The notes below the pieces were generated by a model. The model was not told where the DNA came from. It saw only the letters and a list, made by a program, of their open reading frames with translations, and ran no database searches. From Bacteroides sp. (GTDB taxonomy: Bacteria > Bacteroidota > Bacteroidia > Bacteroidales > Bacteroidaceae), in the NCBI GenBank assembly GCA_017471925.1, contig JAFURM010000029.1, forward strand, positions 32,398-96,397: 64,000 nt of DNA, written 5' to 3'. Shown in pieces: positions 8,039 to 15,721 of the stretch. The stretch's first letter is position 1. Each line of letters starts with the position of its first letter. Both the position numbers and the translations under genes were made by a program.

Positions 8039-9079
8039 ATGAACCATCCCATCCTTCCTCCTTTCCTGCAAGCGGGCGACAAGGTCATCATCGTTTCGCC
8101 GTCGGGCAAAATAGACCGTTCTTTCCTGGAGGGCGCCAAGACGCGCCTGGCCGGGTGGGGGCTGAAGGTGGCGATGGGGCGTCATGCCGCCGGCTCCCAC
8201 GCCAGCTATGCGGGCACCATCGCCCAACGGCTGAAGGACCTGCAGGCGGCGATGGACGACGAGCAGGCCAAGGTCATCCTCTGCAGCAGGGGCGGATATG
8301 GAGCCGTACACCTCGTAGGGAAGCTGGACTTCACCAAGTTTCGTGCACACCCCAAGTGGCTGATCGGCTTCAGCGACATCACCGCGCTGCACAACCTCTT
8401 CCTGCATGAGGGCTTCGCCACGCTCCATGCACCCATGGCCCGTCACCTGACGGTGGAGCCGGAGGAGGATTACTGCACCCAGGCCTTGCGCGATATTCTC
8501 TTCGGCCGTTTCTCTCCCGACACGGCCGGGGCGCTGCTGACCGGCAACCGTCCCCTCCTTCCTGCCGTTCCGGCTGCTGCACCTGCCACCTTCACCTATG
8601 TGGCCCCGACCCACAAGTTGAACCGCAAGGGCGTGGCCCACGGTCTGCTGTGTGGCGGCAACCTGGCGGTCTTCTATGGCCTGCGCGGCACGCCCTATGA
8701 CCTGCCGGCCGAGGGCAGCGTGCTCTTCATTGAGGATGTGGGCGAACGTCCCCATGCCGTGGAGCGCATGATGTACAACCTGAAGATAGGCGGCGTATTA
8801 GAGAAACTGTCGGGCATCATCATCGGACACTTCACCGAGTACGAAGAAAACCGTTCCTTGGGCAAGGAACTCTATGGCGCGCTGGCCGACCTGCTGAAGG
8901 AGTATGACTATCCCGTCTGCTTCGGTTTCCCCGTGGGCCATGTCACCATGAACCTGCCGCTGATAAGCGGAGCGCCCGTCACCTTGGAGGTGGACAAGCG
9001 GGAAGTAAGGCTGCACTTCCATCTCCCGGCCTCCTCCGACCCCGTTTCCGACACGCTTCCGGAAACGTCTGACCCTTAG
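8039..9079 (+). CDS. LD-carboxypeptidase (peptidase family S66)
   Basis: 346 residues. The S66 fold shows DKVIIVSPSGKID at the start, the nucleophile Ser in IGFSDITALHN (the GxSD elbow), a Glu in LFIEDVGERPH and the His in FPVGHVTMNLPL, together the Ser-Glu-His triad of LdcA and MccF. LdcA cuts the terminal D-Ala from murein tetrapeptides during cytoplasmic recycling; MccF-like members cleave other amide bonds. No murein-recycling neighbours are present. The last 15 residues (SSDPVSDTLPETSDP) are a low-complexity tail. The glutaminyl cyclase gene follows 24 nt later. Confidence 0.87.
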   Translation: MNHPILPPFLQAGDKVIIVSPSGKIDRSFLEGAKTRLAGWGLKVAMGRHAAGSHASYAGTIAQRLKDLQAAMDDEQAKVILCSRGGYGAVHLVGKLDFTKFRAHPKWLIGFSDITALHNLFLHEGFATLHAPMARHLTVEPEEDYCTQALRDILFGRFSPDTAGALLTGNRPLLPAVPAAAPATFTYVAPTHKLNRKGVAHGLLCGGNLAVFYGLRGTPYDLPAEGSVLFIEDVGERPHAVERMMYNLKIGGVLEKLSGIIIGHFTEYEENRSLGKELYGALADLLKEYDYPVCFGFPVGHVTMNLPLISGAPVTLEVDKREVRLHFHLPASSDPVSDTLPETSDP

Positions 9080-9103
9080 TTTGTAACCCTATCATCATCC
9101 GTA

Positions 9104-10105
9104 ATGAAACATATCTATACCTTCTCCCCTCTGCTCCTGCTGCTGGCCTTTGCCGTGGTGGCTTGCAGCAGCAACAAGAAAGCAACCGTCATGGAGAGCG
9201 ACGCTACAGACGTGAAACGCATCGTGAACGTGCCGCAGTTTGATGCCGACAGTGCCTACAGCTATGTGAAAGCACAGGTGGACTTCGGCCCGCGTGTGCC
9301 CAACTCGCCGGCCCATAAGGCGTGTGGCGACTACCTGGCACAGGCCCTGGAACGCTTCGGGGCCAAGGTGTATAACCAATATGCCGACCTCGTGGCCTAC
9401 GACGGCAAGACCCTGAAGGCACGCAACATCATCGGTGCCTTCAAGCCCGAAGCCAAGAAGCGTATCGTCATCTTCTCCCACTGGGACAGCCGCCCGTGGG
9501 CCGACCAGGACCCCGACAAGAAGAACCGTTACACTCCTATCCTGGGAGCCAACGACGGTGCAAGCGGGGTGGGCGTGATGCTGGAGATTGCACGCAACCT
9601 GCAACAACAGCCTGCCGAACTGGGTGTGGACCTCATCTTCCTGGATGCAGAGGACTATGGGGCGCACAGCGAATACAAGGGCGCACACAAAGAGGAGTTC
9701 TGGTGCCTCGGCTCGCAATATTGGGGACGCCATCCCCATGTGCAGGGCTACAACGCACGCTTTGGCATCCTGCTGGACATGGTAGGAGGCAAGGATGCCG
9801 TCTACCGTTACGAATACTTCTCCGAACAGTATGCCCACAGCGTCAACCGTAAGGTGTGGAAGGCTGCCGACAGGCTGGGCTATGGGCAGTACTTCGTGAA
9901 GGAGGAGGGCAATGCGGCTACCGACGACCACCTCTTCGTGAACCGCTATGCACGCATCCCCACCATCGACATCATCCCCTACAGCGAAACCCATGACTTC
10001 TTTGAATATTGGCACACGGTGAAGGATGATATGGACGCCATAGACCGCAACACGATGAAGGCCGTGGGCCAGACCGTGATGGAGGTCATCTATACCGAAC
10101 ATTAA
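9104..10105 (+). CDS. Glutaminyl-peptide cyclotransferase, M28-type lipoprotein
   Basis: 333 residues, lipoprotein signal with lipobox VVACSS (Cys about 21). The M28 zinc-peptidase fold shows metal-ligand regions FSHWDSRPWAD, GANDGASGVGVML and LDAEDYG, with a late His-containing strand THDFFEYWH. This is the animal-like (type II) glutaminyl cyclase family, single-zinc, common in Bacteroidetes. It cyclises N-terminal Gln to pyroglutamate on exported proteins, many of which gain an N-terminal Gln after signal peptidase I cleavage. It acts in the periplasm, anchored to membrane. Likely co-transcribed with sufE, 15 nt downstream. Confidence 0.88.
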   Translation: MKHIYTFSPLLLLLAFAVVACSSNKKATVMESDATDVKRIVNVPQFDADSAYSYVKAQVDFGPRVPNSPAHKACGDYLAQALERFGAKVYNQYADLVAYDGKTLKARNIIGAFKPEAKKRIVIFSHWDSRPWADQDPDKKNRYTPILGANDGASGVGVMLEIARNLQQQPAELGVDLIFLDAEDYGAHSEYKGAHKEEFWCLGSQYWGRHPHVQGYNARFGILLDMVGGKDAVYRYEYFSEQYAHSVNRKVWKAADRLGYGQYFVKEEGNAATDDHLFVNRYARIPTIDIIPYSETHDFFEYWHTVKDDMDAIDRNTMKAVGQTVMEVIYTEH

Positions 10106-10120
10106 AACAATACGACGAAT

Positions 10121-10573
10121 ATGAGTATAAACGAACTACAGGAAGAAGTCATTGCCGAGTTCAGTGACTTCGACGATTGGATGGACAGATACCAGCTCCT
10201 CATAGACTTGGGCAACGAGCAAGAGCCGCTGGAGGAACAGTATAAGACTGAGCAGAACCTGATAGAGGGCTGCCAGAGCCGTGTGTGGCTGCAAGCCGAC
10301 GAAGTGGACGGCAAGCTTGTCTTCAAGGCCGAAAGTGATGCACTCATTGTGAAGGGCATCATTGCCCTGCTCATCAAGGTCGTCTCGGGACACACCCCCG
10401 ATGAAATCTTGGATAGCGAACTCTACTTCATTGACCGCATAGGCTTGCGCGAGCACCTCTCGCCCACCCGCAGCAACGGCCTCCTCTCCATGGTCAAGCA
10501 GATGCGCATGTATGCCCTGGCCTATAAGGCGAAAGGCATGGGACACGGATTATGCGGAAGGAACGGTTGTTAG
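10121..10573 (+). CDS. sufE: SufE-family cysteine desulfurase activator with repeat-derived tail
   Basis: 150 residues. SufE accepts sulfane sulfur from SufS for Fe-S cluster assembly. The family core is clear: LIDLGNEQEPLEEQYKT, then the active Cys in IEGCQSRVWL (about 51), and the C-terminal helix GLLSMVKQMRMYALAYK. After that helix the protein continues for about 13 residues ending GLCGRNGC, coded by the left arm of an interspersed inverted repeat (10541-10610), so the native stop appears to have been lost or overwritten. No sufBCDS neighbours are in the window. Confidence 0.88.
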   Translation: MSINELQEEVIAEFSDFDDWMDRYQLLIDLGNEQEPLEEQYKTEQNLIEGCQSRVWLQADEVDGKLVFKAESDALIVKGIIALLIKVVSGHTPDEILDSELYFIDRIGLREHLSPTRSNGLLSMVKQMRMYALAYKAKGMGHGLCGRNGC

Positions 10574-10610
10574 AGATACAATCCGTATAAATCCGCGTAA
10601 TCCGTGCCTA
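10541..10610. repeat. Imperfect copy of the GGCACGGATTACACGGAT inverted repeat
   Basis: The left arm (from about 10541, GACACGGATTATGCGGA) and right arm (about 10580-10609, which reads GGCACGGATTACGCGGAT on the other strand) are related inverted copies. The sufE stop codon lies between them. Other members are at 12802-12871, 31109-31204, 33949-33985 and 52801-52846. Confidence 0.7.
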
Positions 10611-10635
10611 AACTATATTCAGGTAGTGCCTGAAC

Positions 10636-10851
10636 TTATATTCCGGCACTTTCTTCTCTATATTCCAATATGTCTCCGGGCTGGCATTCCAATATCTTGC
10701 AGATGGCCTCCAGCGTGGAGAAACGGATGGCCTTGGCCTTTCCTGTCTTCAGGATGGAGAGATTGGCCGGCGTGATGTCTATCTTCTCGGCCAGTTCACC
10801 CAAGGAAATCTTCCTGCGGGCCATCATGATGTCAAGGTTTACTATAATCAT
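10636..10851 (-). CDS. Small Xre/Cro-type helix-turn-helix regulator (YozG-like)
   Basis: 71 residues, essentially one HTH domain: KISLGELAEKIDITPANLSIL is helices 1-3 and TLEAICKILECQPGDILEY is the typical helix 4-5 ending of short Xre/YozG regulators. It is the last gene of the leftward operon peptide-CPBP-DUF2975-Xre. The pairing of a DUF2975 membrane protein with such a mini-Xre is common in Firmicutes and Bacteroidetes. It is the obvious candidate to bind the paired TTATCG-N5-CGATAA palindromes at the operon promoter (inference). Confidence 0.85.
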   Translation of the reverse strand: MIIVNLDIMMARRKISLGELAEKIDITPANLSILKTGKAKAIRFSTLEAICKILECQPGDILEYREESAGI

Positions 10852-10967
10852 ACGTGTCTTTCCTTTTTCATTCTTTCGTTCTCTTTCTATTTTTCATCTG
10901 TCTGTTGAGAGCCGGGGCTGGAAATCTTCCGTTACACACGATGTGAAGTCTTCTCTCCGACCCCTTG

Positions 10968-11621
10968 TCATATCGTCAGATCCTGCTCTTCCTGCATCCG
11001 CAGTCCTACGGCGAAGACCTCACCCACGATGAGCACGGAGAGTCCCAATATCAGGTTGGTGATGTCCACCATTTCGCTCATGTCCAACGAGTAGTGCTGT
11101 ATGGCGAAAACCTCCTTCACATTGCAGAACTGCAGGTAGTCCGATAGCAGGGAGAGCCCGAAGAGTAGTAGCAGGGCTATACCCAGTTTGCGCAGCCGGC
11201 GCACGTTCTTCCAGTTGAATATGTTCGAGCGATTGACATCCACAATCAGTCGGATAAAGAGCACGAAGGCCCAGATGCCCAGACCGACCAGGACAAAGCC
11301 CGACAAGCCTACGACCAAGGCACTGGCCACGGACTGGGGAGCGTGTACGCTCACCAACAGGTTGCTGTAGGCGACGGGGACATACGTCCCGCTCTTGGCG
11401 TTCAGGATGGAGTCGGGGAAGAGGCACTTCTCTTCAGCCGTGAGGTTGTCGGGAATCACACTGATGTACTTCAGGTTGGACATGCGTTCCATCTCCTGCT
11501 GGCTGTCTACGGAGGCGATGCCTGCCTGTGCGCCCAGCAGGAAGTAGTAGCCGGTGGTCACGATGGAATAGCTCAGGGCGAGCAATACTAATACGCAGAG
11601 GATATTCAGTTTGGTCTTCAT
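10968..11621 (-). CDS. DUF2975 family membrane protein
   Basis: 217 residues with four predicted membrane helices (about 7-29, 100-125, 146-164, 185-206). Between helices 1 and 2 is an extracytoplasmic loop of about 65 residues (including ISVIPDNLTAEEKCLFPDS). The motif NRSNIFNWKNVRRLRKLG after helix 2 is characteristic of DUF2975, whose function is unknown and which usually neighbours a mini-Xre gene. Here the Xre gene follows after 116 nt and the CPBP protease gene ends 12 nt upstream, so they look like one transcript. Confidence 0.8.
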   Translation of the reverse strand: MKTKLNILCVLVLLALSYSIVTTGYYFLLGAQAGIASVDSQQEMERMSNLKYISVIPDNLTAEEKCLFPDSILNAKSGTYVPVAYSNLLVSVHAPQSVASALVVGLSGFVLVGLGIWAFVLFIRLIVDVNRSNIFNWKNVRRLRKLGIALLLLFGLSLLSDYLQFCNVKEVFAIQHYSLDMSEMVDITNLILGLSVLIVGEVFAVGLRMQEEQDLTI

Positions 11622-11633
11622 TGACGGTAGGTA

Positions 11634-12446
11634 TTAGGGTTGGACGGAGGTCGTATCGTCAGAGGGGCAGGTCGCCACAGGTCGTGTGCCGGCCTTTATC
11701 TTCTTGATGGCCAGCAGGAACAGGAGCAGTGCCACGGCCGTAAGGGCCAGTTGGGCAGGCAGCCCTATCAGGTCGGTGGTCGTCGCGTCCTTTAGCTCGG
11801 GGTAGCTCACGCTGAGGTAGGTGGAGAGCGAGTTGTTCAGGATGTGTATCAGGATGCCTGGGATGAGGCTTCGGGTGCGCCAATAGAGCCAGGCAAAGAG
11901 AAAGCCCGAGAAGCAGGCTGCGACTATTTGTGGCGGGTTGAGGTGGAAGACACCGAATATCAGGCCGGAGAAGAGGATGGCCTTGGTCGGTGTATAGCGT
12001 TTCAGCAGCTCCTTGGTGATGGCTCCGCGAAACAGGTATTCCTCCAGTATGGGACCCAGTAGGGCAATGCTGAGGATGCCTGCCCATCCCGACTGCAGTA
12101 TGTCGAAGGTATTCTCCATCAGGTCAGGCAGTTTCACGAAGGACATGATGAAGTCTATCAGGACGATGCAGCAGACTCCGGCCAACAGCGCCCAAAGGGT
12201 GACACTTGCGGGCTTCCAGCTGTAGAGCAGTCCGTCGTTTTTCAGATACCCCTTCTTCCACAGGTAGATTCCCATGAAGAGGAATCCCAACAGCATGGCG
12301 AGTGGTAGTATCACATCCTGTGCGGCTACGGGGTCCAGTTTGCCCGAAGTGATATATGTATAGGCTATGCCTATCGGTGCGGCGGCTATGGCCGCCAGGA
12401 ACTGCATCAGAAAATAGAGCAGCACTAACTTGATTGATGTTCTCAT
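11634..12446 (-). CDS. CPBP-family intramembrane metalloprotease (CAAX/Abi type)
   Basis: 270 residues, about eight membrane helices. The three CPBP motifs are present: EEYLFR (Glu135-Glu136-x3-Arg140), FGVFHLNP (Phe-x3-His) and HILNN. These residues form the catalytic site of Rce1-like glutamic/metal proteases, so the enzyme looks active. Bacterial members act in bacteriocin self-immunity, peptide maturation and regulated proteolysis. The gene lies 7 nt downstream of a 49-residue hydrophobic peptide gene and upstream of DUF2975 and Xre genes. A short lysine-bearing Thr/Pro tail follows the last helix. The substrate is unknown; the co-encoded peptide is a candidate. Confidence 0.85.
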   Translation of the reverse strand: MRTSIKLVLLYFLMQFLAAIAAAPIGIAYTYITSGKLDPVAAQDVILPLAMLLGFLFMGIYLWKKGYLKNDGLLYSWKPASVTLWALLAGVCCIVLIDFIMSFVKLPDLMENTFDILQSGWAGILSIALLGPILEEYLFRGAITKELLKRYTPTKAILFSGLIFGVFHLNPPQIVAACFSGFLFAWLYWRTRSLIPGILIHILNNSLSTYLSVSYPELKDATTTDLIGLPAQLALTAVALLLFLLAIKKIKAGTRPVATCPSDDTTSVQP

Positions 12447-12453
12447 ATGCTTG

Positions 12454-12603
12454 TCATTTGATGTTCTTGTCTATACTTCCTTCAGGGAGACAGAGGGAGG
12501 GGCTGATACCCCACTCCCGCTCTCCCTCCTTTTGTGAGAGTCCGACCGATACGACCACAACGGTGGTCAGTACGATTATCAGTGTCATCACCAGGCTTTT
12601 CAT
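12454..12603 (-). CDS. 49-residue hydrophobic peptide, first gene of the CPBP operon
   Basis: An ATG at 12603 opens a 49-codon frame ending TGA at 12454. It begins MKSLVMTLIIVLTTVVVVSV, a single membrane helix or signal-like segment, then a charged patch (QKEGEREWG) and a short tail with one Cys and a basic end (SIDKNIK). No family recognised. Support: correct spacing (7 nt) to the CPBP gene, position just after the bracketed promoter, and a secretion-like N-terminus. It could be a small membrane protein, a toxin or signal peptide, or a CPBP protease substrate. Confidence 0.6.
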   Translation of the reverse strand: MKSLVMTLIIVLTTVVVVSVGLSQKEGEREWGISPSLCLPEGSIDKNIK

Positions 12604-12664
12604 CTTTACTCCTTTACCTTATTTATTGATTATCTTATATTGTTTCTGTTCTTCGATGATTATT

Positions 12665-12745
12665 TATCGTTTTTCGATATGCAAAGGAACGGCTTATTTT
12701 TCATATATACAAGAGAAACAATAAAAAATTATCGAAAAACGATAA
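12665..12745 (-). promoter_or_regulatory. Promoter bracketed by two palindromic operators (CPBP/DUF2975/Xre operon)
   Basis: TATCG-TTTTT-CGATA (12665-12679) and TTATCG-AAAAA-CGATAA (12729-12745) are palindromes and mirror copies of each other, with centres 65 nt apart. Between them on the minus strand are a -33-like TTG (12710-12712) and a -7-like TTCCTTTG (12682-12689) with a 20-nt spacer. One operator therefore sits at the start site and one just upstream of the -33 box. This is a typical arrangement for autorepression by a dimeric HTH protein. Confidence 0.65.
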
Positions 12746-12801
12746 AACGAGGTCGTGAATGGATTCAGACAGGGTCGTGAATGGCCACGGATGGGCATGA
12801 A

Positions 12802-12871
12802 AAACGCGGATTGACGCAGATACACGCGAAGGAGCCTGCCCTTCTGCGATTATCTGCGTCAATCCGCGTTT
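12802..12871. repeat. 21-bp perfect inverted repeat downstream of ispG
   Basis: The arms at 12802-12822 and 12851-12871 are perfect reverse complements (core CGCGGATTGACGCAGATA), with a 28-nt loop. It is a diverged member of the GGCACGGATTACACGGAT hairpin family. It lies 34 nt past the ispG stop and may act as its terminator. Just beyond it GGTCGTGAATGG occurs twice (12751-12762, 12773-12784). Confidence 0.7.
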
Positions 12872-12904
12872 CAACAGTTGTCCGTATCTACCCTGTGGCT
12901 GGAA

Positions 12905-14752
12905 TCAGGTCTCCACGGTGTAGTCTCCGTTTGCCCGGATCAGTTCAATCAGTTTGTCTACGGCCTCTTCCTCGGGGATGTTCTTCTCTACGCATACTTT
13001 CTGCTTGTAGAGACTGATTCGGCCACGACCGGCACCCACGTAGCCATAGTCGGCATCGGCCATCTCGCCGGGACCGTTCACGATACAGCCCATGATGCCT
13101 ATCTTCAGCCCCTTCAGGTGGGAGGTTGCTGCCTTGATGCGGGCAATGGTGCTTTGCAGGTCGTAGAGTGTGCGGCCACAGCCGGGGCAGGAGATATACT
13201 CCGTCTTGCTGGTGCGCAGGCGACCGGCCTGCAGGATGCCGAAGGCGGTCGTGTCCACCACTTGCGGCGCGATGGCCGTCGTCTGGTTGAACAGGAAGAT
13301 GCCATCCACCAATCCGTCATAGACCAGGGCACCCATGTCCGCAGCCGCCTTAATCTGGAACTCCTCGGCCTCTTCCTCGGCATAGTGCTGGAAGAAGACC
13401 ACGGGATTCTTCAATCCTTCGCACGTCAGTTGGTGTACCAGTGCACGCTGCTCACCCAAACGGTTGGGATGGTTGCTTTGGGCAATCACGACCACCTCGG
13501 GATGCAGTTTCAGGCAGGCCACGGCCTCGTCGGTCAGCCCCATATAGGTAAGGAACAGGAACTTCAGCGAAGCCTTGCAAGCCCCCATGAAGGGCAGTTG
13601 GTCTCCCTTGAAGACCGGCCAGGTGCGCTCCTCTCCCTTCCACATGTCGGCATCCACGATACACGCTATCCCTTCGGGCAACGTTGCGGGAACGCAGCGT
13701 CCCGTATAGACATAGTCGGGACGGAACTGAGGATGGAACTCCATCGTGCCGTCCAGGCGGGCCGCCACCACTACCGGCAACTGTCCGCCGCCAATGCGGT
13801 CTACGGCCACCGTTTCGCGGCGCACCGGTGCGGTGTAGTTAAAGTCCGGTGCCACCATGCCGGGGATATAAGGATGTCCCTGGCGGGCAAGAACATAATC
13901 CAACAGTTTGCGGGCCACGGGTATCTCGGCTTCGGGCGCTTCGCTCAGTGACACGCGGATGGTGTCGCCCAGTCCGTCGGCCAGCAGCGCACCGATACCC
14001 AGTGCCGACTTGATGCGTCCGTCTTCGCCGTCTCCGGCTTCGGTCACGCCGAGGTGTAGCGGGAAGTGCATCCCCTCGCGCTCCATGACATCGACCAACA
14101 GACGGACCGTGCGCACCATGACTACCGTATTGGAAGCCTTGATGGAGATGACGACATCCGTGAACTGTTCGTCCACGCAGATGCGCAGGAACTCCATGCA
14201 CGACTCCACCATGCCTTCGGGCGTGTCGCCATAGCGGGACATGATGCGGTCGCTGAGGGAACCGTGGTTCACACCGATGCGGATGGCCGTGTGATGAGCC
14301 TTACAGATGTTCAGGAAAGGAACGAAGCGGTCTCTGATTTTCTGCAGTTCGCGGGCATACTCCTCATCGGTATATTCCAGGTGCTTGAAGGTGCGTGCGG
14401 CATCCACATAGTTGCCGGGATTGATGCGCACCTTCTCCACGTGAGGGGCGGCGGCATCGGCCACGCGGGGGTTGAAATGCACGTCGGCCACTAAGGGCAC
14501 CTCGCAACCTTCGCTGCGGAGCAGGGCACTGATTTCCTTCAGCGCCTCTGCCTCCTTCACTCCTTGCGCCGTGAGGCGCACATACTCACCGCCGGCTTCC
14601 ACGATACGCAGGGCTTGGGCGGCACTGCCGGCCACGTCCTGTGTGGCCGTGTTGGTCATGCTTTGCACACGGATGGGATGTTCTCCTCCTAAGGGCGTAT
14701 GGCCCACGTGTACCTCGGATGTCTCCCGACGGGAATAATTGAACAGGTCCAT
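12905..14752 (-). CDS. ispG: (E)-4-hydroxy-3-methylbut-2-enyl-diphosphate synthase, long form
   Basis: 615 residues. The penultimate enzyme of the MEP isoprenoid pathway converts MEcPP to HMBPP using a [4Fe-4S] cluster. The TIM-barrel start (HPIRVQSMTNTATQD, LVADVHFNP, RINPGNY) and the cluster domain (SCPGCGRTLYDLQ, GIMGCIVNGPGEM) are both present. The region of roughly 250 residues between them is the extra domain of the long IspG form found in Bacteroidetes, Chlamydiae and plants; short bacterial forms are about 370-410 residues. It is followed in the leftward direction by a hairpin; purE ends 6 nt upstream, so purE-ispG are probably co-transcribed. Confidence 0.95.
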   Translation of the reverse strand: MDLFNYSRRETSEVHVGHTPLGGEHPIRVQSMTNTATQDVAGSAAQALRIVEAGGEYVRLTAQGVKEAEALKEISALLRSEGCEVPLVADVHFNPRVADAAAPHVEKVRINPGNYVDAARTFKHLEYTDEEYARELQKIRDRFVPFLNICKAHHTAIRIGVNHGSLSDRIMSRYGDTPEGMVESCMEFLRICVDEQFTDVVISIKASNTVVMVRTVRLLVDVMEREGMHFPLHLGVTEAGDGEDGRIKSALGIGALLADGLGDTIRVSLSEAPEAEIPVARKLLDYVLARQGHPYIPGMVAPDFNYTAPVRRETVAVDRIGGGQLPVVVAARLDGTMEFHPQFRPDYVYTGRCVPATLPEGIACIVDADMWKGEERTWPVFKGDQLPFMGACKASLKFLFLTYMGLTDEAVACLKLHPEVVVIAQSNHPNRLGEQRALVHQLTCEGLKNPVVFFQHYAEEEAEEFQIKAAADMGALVYDGLVDGIFLFNQTTAIAPQVVDTTAFGILQAGRLRTSKTEYISCPGCGRTLYDLQSTIARIKAATSHLKGLKIGIMGCIVNGPGEMADADYGYVGAGRGRISLYKQKVCVEKNIPEEEAVDKLIELIRANGDYTVET

Positions 14753-14758
14753 GTCGAA

Positions 14759-15268
14759 TCAATTGGTCTTATAAGTGTACTTCACCTCTTTGAGCTCTTC
14801 GTTGGCTTTCACAATCTTCTGCTTCAGCCCCTCCTTGTAGGAGGCAAACCTGGCCGCCAAAGTCTCATCACCCAACGCCAGCATCTGCACGGCCAGAATG
14901 GCGGCATTCATGGCCCCGTTGATGGCCACCGTAGCTACGGGGATGCCCGGAGGCATCTGCAGGATGGAGTAGAGCGCATCCATACCGTCGAGCACGGAAC
15001 CCTTGACGGGCACGCCGATGACCGGCAGTGTGGTGCTGGCGGCAATCACGCCGGGCAATGCGGCGGCCATGCCGGCCGCTGCAATGATTACTTTGATGCC
15101 ACGCGATGCGGCACCCTTGGCAAACTCTTCCACTGCTTCCGGAGTGCGGTGGGCCGAAAGGGCATTCATCTCAAAGGGCACCTGCATGTCGTTCAGCATT
15201 TGTGCCGCTTTCTCCATGACCGGCAGGTCGGAGGTGCTGCCCATGATGATACTTACTATTGGTTTCAT
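14759..15268 (-). CDS. purE: N5-carboxyaminoimidazole ribonucleotide mutase
   Basis: 169 residues, class I PurE. It moves the carboxylate of N5-CAIR to C4 in purine synthesis. The motifs IMGSTSDLPVME (phosphate loop), LSAHRTPE (catalytic His) and GVPVKGSVLDGMDAL are clear. The frame is open to 15301, overlapping gcvH, but the internal ATG at 15268 (MKPIVSIIMGSTSD) matches the family start. It sits between gcvH (26 nt) and ispG in a leftward run. Confidence 0.95.
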   Translation of the reverse strand: MKPIVSIIMGSTSDLPVMEKAAQMLNDMQVPFEMNALSAHRTPEAVEEFAKGAASRGIKVIIAAAGMAAALPGVIAASTTLPVIGVPVKGSVLDGMDALYSILQMPPGIPVATVAINGAMNAAILAVQMLALGDETLAARFASYKEGLKQKIVKANEELKEVKYTYKTN

Positions 15269-15293
15269 CGCTATCTTTTCTCTATGGTTATTG

Positions 15294-15671
15294 TCACTCA
15301 ATCACCGCTTTGTAGCCTTCGGCATCCAGCAGGCTCTCAAAGTCGGCATCGGCGGCAGGCTTCACCTTGATGAGCCATCCTTCGCCGTAGGGGTCTTGGT
15401 TCACCAGTTCGGGCTGGTCGGCCAGGGCCTCGTTCTGCTCCAGCACCTCGGCCGCTACCGGCATGAAGAGGTCGGAGACGGTCTTCACCACTTCGATTGT
15501 TCCGAATGCTTCGCCTGCTGCCAGGGTTTCGCCTTCGGTCTGGATGTCTACAAAGACAATGTCACCCAGCTGTTCCTGGGCATAGTCGGTAATGCCTACA
15601 TAGGCCACGTCGCCTTCTACACGAATCCACTCGTGTTCTTTCGTGTACTTCACATTGTTTGGAATGTTCAT
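15294..15671 (-). CDS. gcvH: Glycine cleavage system H protein
   Basis: 125 residues, the lipoyl carrier of the glycine cleavage system, shuttling the aminomethyl group between P and T proteins. It starts MNIPNNVKYTKEHEWIRVEG. The lipoylated Lys lies in FGTIEVVKTVSDLFMPVA, and LVNQDPYGEGWLIKV is the conserved end. P, T and L genes are not in the window; isolated gcvH followed by purE is a known Bacteroides arrangement. It appears to head the gcvH-purE-ispG run. Confidence 0.95.
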   Translation of the reverse strand: MNIPNNVKYTKEHEWIRVEGDVAYVGITDYAQEQLGDIVFVDIQTEGETLAAGEAFGTIEVVKTVSDLFMPVAAEVLEQNEALADQPELVNQDPYGEGWLIKVKPAADADFESLLDAEGYKAVIE

Positions 15672-15721
15672 GATAATCAGTTTTTAAGGGTTAATAAATA
15701 ATGTATATGTAAAGTCATTGT

